From Kuschelorhynchus macadamiae (Eukaryota; Arthropoda; Insecta; Coleoptera; Curculionidae), in NCBI GenBank assembly GCA_030620095.1, contig JAUTXW010002103.1:62001-126000 (forward strand): a stretch of DNA of 64,000 bases, in the 5' to 3' direction. This document shows, piece by piece, positions 10,216 through 20,138 of this stretch. The number at the start of each line of letters is the position of its first letter. Position 1 is the stretch's first letter. The translations under genes and the position numbers were made by a program. The notes below the pieces were generated by a model that saw only the letters and a program-made list of their open reading frames with translations, made no database searches and was not told the origin of the DNA.

Positions 10216-12828
10216 CAGGGTGGTCCACTTAAGATGTTCCTATACTTTATCTCAATAAATAAGACACTGAGAAAAAAAAGTTAAATACAAAAAGTATTTG
10301 ACCCTAAGTATATTTTTTATTTATAATATTTTTATGTACACAGGGTGTTCCATTGTGCCAGGACAGTAATCAACTTTTTTCTTTTTAATGAAATGGTATG
10401 AATATTTTTAGAAATTCTACTTCTACGCTTGATTTTGAGTATTTTGTGTCATCATAGCATACGAAATTTTGAGTAGTTTTTGAGGAAAATTAACTTTTCT
10501 AATTTTTTTCGGAAAAACAGGTTTTTGGAAAAATGGGATTTTTTCACACTATCAAGAACGAAAATCCCTTATACAGGGTGGTCACAAATGACCATCAAAA
10601 AAATTTTTTTTCTAACTAAAAAAACTTAATTTTTTTAAATGGAACACTCTGTCTTTAGCTTTTTTATTGTGTTTAGAATTTAATTTTGCATCATTCTATA
10701 TATATAGTTTATATTCCAAAAATTAGTAGTTTAGAAGTTATGACTAATTTTCTATAATAATTCAGGTATTTTTGTTAAAAATCTAACTAAACCTAAATGA
10801 TATCCTATTCTAAGTTTTTTTTTAACATTATAATTAAATTTAACATTAAATCAACAAGTAATGCAAGAAAGAAAGTAACTAATTACTTATTACAAAACAT
10901 GTTCGACATAACCCCCGTCTTTGGTAATACAAGTAGTATAATATTACGGTTACCGTTTTAATTTTCGCAATAATAGCATTTCTAAACTCGTCTTAATTTT
11001 ACATGATCTCCATGGAAAAATAAAACTAATAAAATTGTTGCCTGGACACCAATAAATACACAGTTTTTATTTGACATTTAGTTGCCTCTAACTCTTTTTA
11101 AAGGAAAAATGGCTTTATACAGTGTCCAAGAGCGTTTAAATCTTCATGAATGTTACATAAGAAATAATAAGAGTCCAACATTAGCCCTGTGAGTTGTATC
11201 CTGCAAGACGGGTACCCACGAAACATATTTTTTCACGAATTATTCGTGATCTTGAACGTGGAGTGGTAATCAATAAACAAAAACGGCGCTCAAAAATTGT
11301 CCTAACAGAAGAAAAACAATTAGAAATTTTTTTGTATTTTGAAGAAAACAACGAAAATTTGCAAAGAGATGCATCCCGAGATCTACCGGGAATTAGTAAG
11401 ACTAGCGTTCAAAGGACTTTAACTCATAATAACTACCATCCGTTCAAATTTTTACCAATTCAGGAATTATCCCAACAGGACTTTCATACAAGCCTTTTTT
11501 ATTGTTCTCTCATCATGAACTACCATTTTGAAACTGACATTTTTAAAAATATTTTATTTACCGATGAGGCAATTTTCAATACGGCCGGCATGTTCAACAG
11601 AAAGAATACTCATTACTGGTGTAACTCAAATGAACATCGTGTAAAAGAAATGAAAACACAGGGTCGGAGAAGTGTTTATGTGTGGTGTGGTATTATCCGT
11701 GATCGAATAATAGGTGCAGTATTTTATGACTTTGTTCTGAATGGTGAGAGGTATTTAAATTTGTTGGAGAACGAAATATTTTCGTTAATTGACAATCGGC
11801 CGAACGATATTAAAGAAGGGCTTGCTTATCAACAAGATAGTGCTCCATATCACACTGTAGTGCCTGTTAGAAATTGTTTCAATCAACGGTTTCCATTTTG
11901 GATTGGTCCAGCGAGGAGCCCCGACTTAACACACCTGGATTTTTTTTATAGGGCAACCTAAAAAACGAGGCGTATAAAAATAGGTGTAATACTGTTCAAG
12001 ATTTAAAAAGGAGAATTAGGCAAGAAGTAGAAAGACTTAATGCAACAGACGCGGTTAGAAATGTTATTGCGAGAATTGAAACCATGTATACTACTTGTAT
12101 TGCCAAAGACGGGGGTTATGTTGAAAATGTTTTGTAATAAGTAATTAGTTTCTTTCGTGCATTGTTGATTTAATGTTAAATTTAGTTATAATGTTAAAAG
12201 AAACTTAGAATAGGATATTATTTAGGTTTAGTTAGATTTTCAACAAAAATACCCGAATTATTATAGAAAATTGGCCATAACTTCTAAACTACTAATTTTT
12301 GGAATATAAACTATATACATATGGAATGATACAGAATTAAATCCTAAACACAATAAAAGTGCTAAATACAGGGTGTTCCATTTAAAAAAATTAAGTTTTT
12401 TTAGTTAAAAAAACATTTTTTTTGATGGTCATTTGTGACCACCCTGTATAATGGATTTTCGCTCTTGATAGGTCAGAGTATTAAATATTAACCACTCTCA
12501 TGGATCCATAACCAAAAATCACATTTTTCCAAAAACCTGTTTTTCCGAAAAAAATTAGAAAAGTTAATTTTTCTCAAAAACTACTCAAAATTTCGTTTGC
12601 TATGGTGACAAAAAAATACTCAAAATCAAGCGTAGAATTAGAATTTCTAAAAATATTCATATCACTTCATTAAAAAGAAAAAAGTTGGTTACTGTCCTGG
12701 CACAATGGAACACCCTGTATACATAAAAATATTATAAATAAAAAATATACTTAGGGTCAAATACTTTTTTTTCTCAGTGTCTTATTTATTGAGATAAAGT
12801 ATAGGAGCATCTTAAGTGGACCACCCTG
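10216..12828 (+). mobile_element. Mariner-relative element with ~0.8-kb inverted ends
   Basis: Starts CAGGGTGGTCCACTTAAG after a TA at 10214-10215 and ends CTTAAGTGGACCACCCTG before a TA at 12829-12830. The inverted ends extend inward to about 11005 and 12020. Several further CAGGGTG-type ends sit concentrically inside them (about 10339, 10573 and their mirrors at 12715, 12445). The left end even contains an antisense copy of the transposase's last ~110 bp. Encodes one broken transposase. Confidence 0.85.
11109..12137 (+). pseudogene. Mariner-relative transposase, frameshifted
   Basis: The N-terminus MALYSVQERLNLHECYIRNN starts at 11109 and a shift near 11187 leads into the frame 11194-11961. 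That frame holds an HTH region, ILFTDEAIFNTAGMFNRKN (first Asp), CGIIRDRIIGAVFYD and YQQDSAPYHT (second Asp). The third-Asp block reads ARSPDLTHLDFF after an internal deletion of about 7 residues. A T-run near 11941 shifts frame and a TAG replaces a conserved Trp. The end (GNLKNEAY to GGYVENVL) is in the next frame. Inactive. Confidence 0.85.
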
Positions 12829-12963
12829 TACAGGGTTTTGCAAATATGTTTAATAAATACTCTAGGTATTTTGAGATGTTTCATTTGTTCATTAATTGCC
12901 TTCGGTTATTTTAAGTAAAGTATATTTATTATCGTATATTTGCATATTTAGACTAACATTATA

Positions 12964-14168
12964 TTAAAATAGTTTAGACTTAAAATAGTGAAACAGAATT
13001 ATCTCTACCAAAAAAGCAATAGCCGCTAACAGTAGTCCACCAGCCCAAACAAAAAAGAGGAAACTTAGGTGGGTAAAACTAAGCACTCGACTACTAAATT
13101 TTCTTAAACTATTGACTTTTATGAACCAATACCAGATTTTCTTCTGCTCTTCGAAATCCAAAATTCCTGTTTCCCATATCCGTGCCAGTAAGTGGTTTAT
13201 GTCCTTGAAAGGAGGGTAATTCTTTCTGAAAATCATTTGGTACGGTATCATGTGCATGCTTTCTCCTATATACAGCAGAAATTCGTTAGTCTCAGGGTCT
13301 GTATAGTATTTTGGAATTGCAAATAGAGTAGGAAGTCTCAAAAAATACATTACATAGTCCTTCGCGAAGGCAACACGTTGAAGACACTTTTGGATGTCTG
13401 GACAAATGTGCATTCTACTGGCTCTAATTCGATCGCTTTTCTTTGTGGAATTGTATAACCTCAAAACGACTCTCCTTTGCAAAAGGTAGATATTCAAACC
13501 ACTATTCGCAACGTCGTCATTTGTATGAATTTCATTTTCGTACTCTTTACTAAAGTAAATGACTTCCAATGAATTTTTAAAAGCGGTAGAATGTATTAAA
13601 GAAACAATTAGGAAACACGACATTGCTACACGAAAGGTGCACAGTTTTTGGAAGTTGTAAATTGGCGAATCTGTGGCGATCTGATAGATCCACAAGATAT
13701 TAGTGAACCATGGAACCTTGTAGAAGTAGTGTATGAAAATTGCTGACGTAACTATAGTGAATGTAAGCAAAATTCTGAATCCTAATGAATGAATTCCCAG
13801 TATTCTAGTACAGATAGTTTTAACGGCGGATTTAGGCGCTATAACATTTAACGTGTCTATAGCATAAACCACGGAACCGTCAAAGTCCTTGGTGTTGTCT
13901 TCAGTTAACTGGAACCCACCTACTATGACGTCCACTTTGTTGTGCTGCAAGGATTGCAGCGCGATGTTGGTGTAGTTTCCCGGCGAATCATTTTTATCAC
14001 TTTGATGTATTGTTCTCTGAAACCGGGATGTGTTTTTCATACCCAGGTGATTGAGGACCGTTTCTAGAATGTTCTGTTCTACTCCGGTGCTTTGGTAGTC
14101 GACAAATGGTGGCATGTTTCTGTAGAATATCCTAATGGTTGTGTTCTGCCATTTTTTTGATCTGGAAG
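12964..14168 (-). CDS. Divergent ionotropic receptor IR-A, exon 2 (last exon)
   Basis: Encodes residues 186-586 of a predicted insect ionotropic receptor, a membrane cation channel of the glutamate-receptor fold used in chemosensation. The acceptor TTCTGTTTAG precedes CTTCC, and two leading bases complete the codon split from exon 1 at 31588. Residues about 196-313 are ligand-binding lobe S1 (TIRIFYRNMPPFVDY to VDVIVGGF). M1 is about 314-335, the pore region 340-358, M3 362-385 (LIHSTAFKNSLEVIYF where classical channels have SYTANL), S2 about 393-548 and M4 554-578. The sequence is far from classical iGluRs and the ligand is unpredictable. A TTTATT (AATAAA on the minus strand) lies at about 12924. 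No disabling change seen. Confidence 0.88.
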
Positions 14169-14768
14169 CTAAACAGAAGAAGTTTTGTATATAGGTCTAC
14201 TCAAATTAACGCGGGAGCGGTTTGTGTTCGGGAACAAGCATTTGCTCTTAGTGTTAAGTGAAGCCGCATGTTTATGTCAAGTGTTTATTCGGATGATCAT
14301 GCAGAATTATTATTCATCTTCATCAGGTGAGGAAGATCTTTTATTATTAGCAGAATTAGTTCCCACATCACAACTGCTTCCGTTCCCGCGCAGTTGCGGG
14401 TTAGTTAATTAAATATACCGATTGTTTCAAAAGAACCGGAACATTAACTTATTTCAATTCATACAAAACGTAAATGGGGAAAATTTGGTACTGGGGACTT
14501 TTTCATTATCTCTTTTCCGATCATAATATTGTGAAAAATACTAAGTTTATTAATTTCGCTACCAACGCTCTTGTGACCACGTAATATAAAATCTCCATTC
14601 TACTATATTTTTGAAAGACATGACAACACATTTTTGGGTAGAAGTACCGGGACTGTTAATTATTTCTGTTCCAATTAAAAGTAGGTACACTGAATTTTAC
14701 TTTACCACTGTTGCAGGAAATAAGTAATTTTATGTAAACCTATGTTTACCTTATTACTTGCGATTATA
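14169..14768. other. Start of the IR-A intron; weak Harbinger-like trace
   Basis: Mostly featureless. A short reading near 14300 (MQNYYSSSSGEEDLLLLAEL) followed by an early stop recalls the acidic starts of some PIF/Harbinger proteins, and GC-rich phrases at 14208 and 14380 (GCGGGAGCGG, GTTCCCGCGCAG) could be remnants of ends. Too little to classify. Confidence 0.25.
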
Positions 14769-15181
14769 GTTGGCGCATTACCTTTCTGGAATGACGTCAC
14801 GCTGGTTTCAAATAACGTATTTCTTATATTATTTATATTTCAGCGATGATTCCTAACCTAAACGTATGCAGTGATGTAGATAGGAGGGGTGCGTTCAGCA
14901 CTGGCTAAAGCGAATTTAAAATTGGCATTTTTTGTACAGAAAGCGCTGCAACTTGTCGAAAATGGCTGGCAAAAAATTAACACTCTCATTGCCATAAAAA
15001 AACCCTCATTTTGCACACTTAATACAAAAATAACTATTATAACTTCAAAAACTAAAATTATTTTGCAAATAAGACTTTACTAATATAAATTCTTTCATCT
15101 TAGTCTTATTCTTTGTTTGCAATGTAATAAATTGACGCCAGTTACCCATTTTCATCAAAATTATTTTAATTCTCAATTACA

Positions 15182-15390
15182 GACAATACTGAAAAAATAT
15201 TAAGAAAAGGGGAATAACGAACGATGAATCCTTTACCTCCAGAATGTTTCAAAAACAAAAAGAGGTAAAAACAAAAATCACAGATTACTTAAAGAACAAA
15301 ATAAGAGATATGATCTATTGCGTGTATGCTAAAAATGAATATGTTACAATGCAGACTTTGCTTTAAAAACTAAAAGAGAGAAATTAATGT
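15182..15390 (+). repeat. Inverted partial copy of the DD82E transposase gene
   Basis: About 200 bp on the plus strand that nearly repeats the transposase coding sequence of 16405-16615 (roughly residues 50-115, including TSDESFTSRM). It lies just beyond the transposase stop codon. A transcript reading through the stop would carry sequence complementary to its own 5' part. Confidence 0.85.
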
Positions 15391-15417
15391 ATAACTAACT
15401 AACTTTAAAAATAAAAA

Positions 15418-16761
15418 CTACTCCCCTTCACTGTCTTCAGAATCAGAACTAAATTCTTCATCGTCACTGCTGTCTTCCTCGGTACTAATTACAAGTGGCG
15501 CAATGTCTGAAGCATCACATATCTGTATTGTCTTCCAAGCTTCTTGGATTACCCTTTCTGTGTGGCTGACATAATTTTTCCAATGCTCTGAAGATACTTC
15601 ATTTATCGCTTTTTCCCACATGGCCAAAACTTCCGATGGTGTCCCCTTCAGACTAGCAATGTATTGGTCGTATTTCCTCTTACACTCAGACCATACCATT
15701 TCAATAGCATTAAATTGACAATGGTATGGAGGAAGTCTTAGTATTTTGTGGCCCAAAGGTTTCACATATTCGTCAAGGTAGAATGTTTTTTCAATGTTAC
15801 AATTTTTTTCTACAATGCTCCATATTTCATCCTTTATGGCCCTCTCTGGGAAGGCAATGTTCTTTTCTTTTAACCATCCAATCAATCTCTGCTTTGTCCA
15901 TGATTTTCTTGGAATATCCTCTAAAAGGCCGGAATGATAGCTTGCGTTGTCCATCACTATCAAACTTTTTGGAGGAAGATTTGGTACCAGCTGATTTTTA
16001 AACCAATTTTCAAAATTTTGCTTGTTCATATTGTCATGATAATCTCCGCTTTTTAGTCCACTTTTAAATATTAAACTGGCCCCCTTAATAAATCCTTCCT
16101 TTGATCCAGCGTGAACTACAATATATCGATGACCTTCACTAGCTTTTTTAGAACTTGTAGACATAGTGTTATCCTGCCAGCTGTTTCTAAACGAACCTTT
16201 ACTAAAAATCCAAGTCTCATCAATAAATACGGTGGTATAAGCATCTTGTCCTAGATTTTGATTTTTGACATATTCCCTCAAGAAATTGATTCTCTTGTGG
16301 ACGATGTGGGGCAAATCCATCAGGTATTTTCTATTATTTGATTTCTTCCACTTAAAACCAATACTTTTTACGTATTTTCTTAGCGAGGTGATGGAAAAAT
16401 TAAAATATTCATTTATCTCTTTTAGTTTTTTAAGCAAAGTCTGCATTGTAACATATTCATTTTTCGCATACATGCAGTAGATCGTATCTCTTATTTTGTT
16501 CTTTAAGTAATCTGTAATTTTTGTTTTTACCTCTTTTTGCTTTTGAGACATTCTGGAGGTAAAGGATTCATCGCTCGTTATTCCTCTTTTCTTAATATTT
16601 ATGATTGTTGTATGGCTAAGTTTTGTTGCATTTGAAGCTCGTTCAATTATATTATCAGTTTGCGGAAGGATTCCATTTTTAGCTTGCTCTTTTTCCAATT
16701 GAAAAAAAGCCAAGATATTCAAAACTATTAGCTGTGATTGCTGATTATATCTTCGCGGCAT
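15418..16761 (-). CDS. DD82E transposase, 447 aa, open frame
   Basis: Single exon. An N-terminal HTH-like region (about 1-140) is followed by the DDE domain: FIDETW (D181), VMDNASYHSG (D271) and NAIEMVW (E354), giving 82 residues between the second and third catalytic residues. LPPYHCQFNAIE replaces the SPDxNPIE of Tc1. The C-terminal tail (about 426-447) is strongly acidic and serine-rich. The ATG follows MPRRYNQQSQ in a good context near the right inverted repeat. Role: cut-and-paste transposition of 14769-16964. All three catalytic residues are present. Confidence 0.9.
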   Translation of the reverse strand: MPRRYNQQSQLIVLNILAFFQLEKEQAKNGILPQTDNIIERASNATKLSHTTIINIKKRGITSDESFTSRMSQKQKEVKTKITDYLKNKIRDTIYCMYAKNEYVTMQTLLKKLKEINEYFNFSITSLRKYVKSIGFKWKKSNNRKYLMDLPHIVHKRINFLREYVKNQNLGQDAYTTVFIDETWIFSKGSFRNSWQDNTMSTSSKKASEGHRYIVVHAGSKEGFIKGASLIFKSGLKSGDYHDNMNKQNFENWFKNQLVPNLPPKSLIVMDNASYHSGLLEDIPRKSWTKQRLIGWLKEKNIAFPERAIKDEIWSIVEKNCNIEKTFYLDEYVKPLGHKILRLPPYHCQFNAIEMVWSECKRKYDQYIASLKGTPSEVLAMWEKAINEVSSEHWKNYVSHTERVIQEAWKTIQICDASDIAPLVISTEEDSSDDEEFSSDSEDSEGE

Positions 16762-17100
16762 CTTGCAAAAGTTTAAAAAGAATCACAACAAATCAATGTC
16801 AATTTTGACGAATATATTCTGAAAGACACATAACCAAAACCGGCATTGACTGTTGTAAAGAAACGACAATGAGTTTTTTCAAAATGTTTTTGTCACTGTC
16901 AGTTAACATAAATCAAACAAAAATAACCAAAAATGACGTCATTCCAGAAAGGTAATGCGCCAACTATACCTCTGCCAATATTATTATAGCCCCACAAAAT
17001 TAAATATCTATTTCAGTGACTTTTCAGGATATGGCAACACTGTATTTTTTAACAAAAAAGTAATGTAGTATTTAGCGCCAATTTTTTTATTATCTGCCTA

Positions 17101-17779
17101 CCCAAGTAACACAAATTAGCTAATTAGCTTTTTTGCTTAACAGTTAGCCATAAAAGACACATAAAAACCAGAGATTTGTCAAATTTTGGCAAATTATTCT
17201 TGGTTTGTTTTCGAGCTATGAATTTCGCTTGAAGTTACACAACATAACCAGATATATTCTAGTAAGTATTGAAGTAAATAGTAAGCATAGCTATTTAAAA
17301 TGCCAGAATATAGAATTTTTAATCAATAGAAATCGAGGTCAGAATATAAGTAGGCATTTTTCCCAAATGCCAACCAAACATATTTTAGCAAGTATTTAAT
17401 TTTAATTATAGTAATAATAGCTATATAAGAATGCCAGATTATGACATTTTAAGACAACAATAGGAAAAAATAATGCCAAAAAATTTCGGAAAAAAATGTT
17501 ACTCAAATTTCGGCTAAAAATTCAGCTAAAAAAGCTCGATCTTAAAGTCAAAAAGTAGCTAATTAATCCAACCATAAAATCAAAATAGAGGGTCGATAAT
17601 TGCCAATTGGCCATTTTTACCCCATTATGGCCAAATTATTATTCCCCACTTTAGCCATATTTCTGTCTTTATACTGTAGTAGAACTGTTATTTTGGCTAG
17701 CAATTTTAGCTATTTAGTCAGGGATATTAGCTAATATCACAACATTTTAGCCCATATATGATTATATGTGCTACTTGGG
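17101..17779. mobile_element. MITE with CCCAAGTARCACA ends, 679 bp
   Basis: Starts CCCAAGTAACACA and ends TGTGCTACTTGGG, flanked by TA at 17099-17100 and 17780-17781. The flanking sequence occurs without the insertion, in reverse orientation, at 24555-24720, and there the site reads simply ..CTGTTTAGTGC... The interior has no ORF and many TTAGC/GCTAA words. Confidence 0.85.
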
Positions 17780-18870
17780 TAGCGCTTTCGACAATTTGTC
17801 ATCGTCAGGACTATGACCCTACAAGAGAACGTACAGGATAAAAGAAATTTAAAAAAAAATATTTCGTATATATAACATTGTTTTTTCTTTTTTTAATTCT
17901 CTAAATCTAGTCTAAAATGTTAAAACCTAAGTGTTAACTGTACTTACTCTTCAATAATTGATTCCTGCTAAGTCACATATCTCGACCAATCTCAATGCAA
18001 ATGAATTCCTTATACTATAATAGAATTGAGAAGTAAATATCGATTATTTTAGGAACAAGTATTTCATTTGATTATAAAGTAATGGATAATAGAAATTACT
18101 TGTTAATTGTAGTTACACTGGTTGGTACGTTTTGTAAGTACAGTTCACACCGTTCAAAGCAAGCAAGTATACCATAAAATAAAAAAAACATTTTAACATA
18201 AAGGTTGATTAAAATTAATACAATAGATGAGTCAGAAACTAATAAAACTTTTTATTGCTTAATGTAGGCGAGAAGATAAATATGCTATGTATATCTACGT
18301 AGAAAAGTTCTTGTAAATTGGATTTTTATTATTTATTTTTCTTTTTCAATATCTAATTCTTCAGGGTAATTGACTTCTTTATAATTCTTGTGATTAAAAC
18401 AATGCAGTATTTTACTATTTCGTTCTATGGAGAATTTGTGGTTATTGTATTTAAGGTGATGACCAAAGACTGATTTGGTGTGTTGTGAAATGTTCTAATT
18501 TTCTTGTGGTATTTCCAATATAAGTTGCAGCACAGTCTTGGCAACTGAGTTCATAAACCCCGCTTAATTTTATGTGTGTTTTTTTTTGTTTAGTTCGAAC
18601 TAAATTGTTGCCTAAAGTATTTGTGGCTTTAAATGAGATTCTAAGTTTTGGTACTGTCTTTATTAATATCATAGTAACTTTGTAAGAAAGGGGCCCACAT
18701 AAGAAAGTGAAACATATTTGTTATCCTGTATAATTTCAACAGGTTGATTGAAAGCATTTTGTAAGTTTAGTTTTAATTTATATTTATTTATTATTCTATC
18801 AGTTAACTCAGGTCTATATCCGTTATTGATGGCAATTTGTTGAAACGATTATTTGCATTTTACTGCTTAA
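17780..18870 (-). pseudogene. Penelope-like relic PLE-D with GIY-YIG remnant
   Basis: Minus-strand fragments. 18451-18672 reads LSGVYELSCQDCAATYIGNT, a GIY-YIG core, and 18680-18860 carries decayed RT-end sequence (NNGYRPELTDRIINKYKLKL-like). On the minus strand 17783-17808 reads CTGACGA, a short GACA/TGTC stem and GAAAG, similar to the hammerhead-like block of PLE-B. No complete ORF. Confidence 0.6.
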
Positions 18871-19358
18871 AATACACACGACCAATGCTAAACATCTGCT
18901 TTCCTAGTTTACTGTCTTTAATCTCTACAGGGTGTCCCATTTTGGGTACTTTTGCGGGGTATCTCCGTTATTTTTATAGATAGAAAGTTGCGGTTTTTGC
19001 GACAGTGTGGTACTTTTTCGTAAAACTAAAGATGCCGTTAGCAAAATTATCATAGCCCTTTTAGATTTTAAGATACAGGGCTAAATTGAAAATATTGCAT
19101 TTTCAAGCACCCCTCGTATCTCAACTATCACATAAAAAAATAAAAAAAAAATAAATAAATAAAAAATCAGATATTTATATTTTTCGTCGAGCTGTGTAGA
19201 ACGATCGTTGTGTGCTCCGGAATAAATAGTGTTTTTATTGGGTTAAACCTAAGATTAATTGCTGAAAAACATATCTTTTTGTTTGAAAACGTACGCATTT
19301 CTAAAATAGAGTGTTGGGTTTCTTGTGCTAAATCTAATATCAGTAAAACTTAGTAATT

Positions 19359-20135
19359 ATGAGTGATAAACCATGCAAATTTTGGTAAATCGCAAAAAAC
19401 CCGGTCTTCAGTGTAGTGGTTTTTGCGCCCGCTATTGTCATGGCCAGTGCGTGAACATAGTCGGTAACCAATTGGATACCATTTGGATGGAAGGTGTATC
19501 GTGGAGGTGCTCCGATTGCCGCACTACCGCACCGGCGAGACCTCGCCAGTCTACTGGTGGTCCTCGGGTGTTTCCGCCGCCCAGTCAGGACATGATGTCG
19601 GCGGCAAGCAACTACGATAATAAGCCTGAATTTATGAATGATTTAAAGGTGGAAATAAAACAACTGGGCGACCAACAGGATGCTCTTATGGAATCGATTA
19701 ATTTTTGTAGCAATAAGATCAGCGATTTTGAGTTCAAACTCTCAAAATTAGATGAATATATTAAAAAAGTTAATTTCGGAAAATAATAGACTTGACTCCG
19801 AAATGAAAAATCTAAAGTCAAAAATTAATCATTTGGAGCAAACGTCAAGATCCAAAAATTTAGAAATAAAAGGTATTCCAGAAAAAGAAAACGAAAACCT
19901 TCTTAGTGTGCTAAAAAAGATCGGAAATTATATCAACTATGACATGGATAAAGAAAAAGTTGAGTTTATCCATAGAGTACAAGCAAACAAGATTTCTAAA
20001 AATAAAATCAAGAATATAGTAGTGGGTCTGATATCTCTCAGGGAGAAAGAAACAATTCTTGCAGCAGCAAAATGTAGACGTCAACAAAAAGACAACGGAT
20101 CGCCTAAAATGAAAATAGATGGATTGTCCATAGTG
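19359..20135 (+). pseudogene. LINE-A ORF1 protein (broken)
   Basis: An ATG at 19359 reads MSDKPCKFW, then the frame shifts to the one that holds a PHD-like Cys/His finger (LQCSGFCARYCHGQCVNI, then WRCSDC). A coiled-coil region follows (about 19640-19850, crossing another shift near 19770). After it comes an RSKNLEIKGIPEKENE segment of the kind seen in insect LINE ORF1 proteins and related to the FP25K-type fold. ORF1 proteins package LINE RNA. At about 20130 the reading fuses to the endonuclease, so the ORF1 end is lost. Confidence 0.75.
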
Positions 20136-20138
20136 TGG

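Larger units (their letters stand above)
14769..16964 (-). mobile_element. DD82E (Sailor-like) Tc1/mariner-superfamily element, 2196 bp
   Basis: Perfect 31-bp inverted ends beginning GTTGGCGCATTACCTTTCTG, flanked by TA at 14767-14768 and 16965-16966. It encodes one uninterrupted transposase on the minus strand. The catalytic spacing is DD82E; I recall this spacing being described for the Sailor family. Perfect ends and an open frame suggest a young copy. It lies in the IR-A intron. Confidence 0.92.

Noticed and set aside
12964..14168. Classical ionotropic glutamate receptor
   Set aside because: M3 lacks SYTANL and the N-terminal domain is far too short, so a divergent insect IR fits better.
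14185..14412. 75-codon plus-strand frame as a gene
   Set aside because: No domain and an early stop. Only a faint resemblance of its end to the start of Harbinger proteins.
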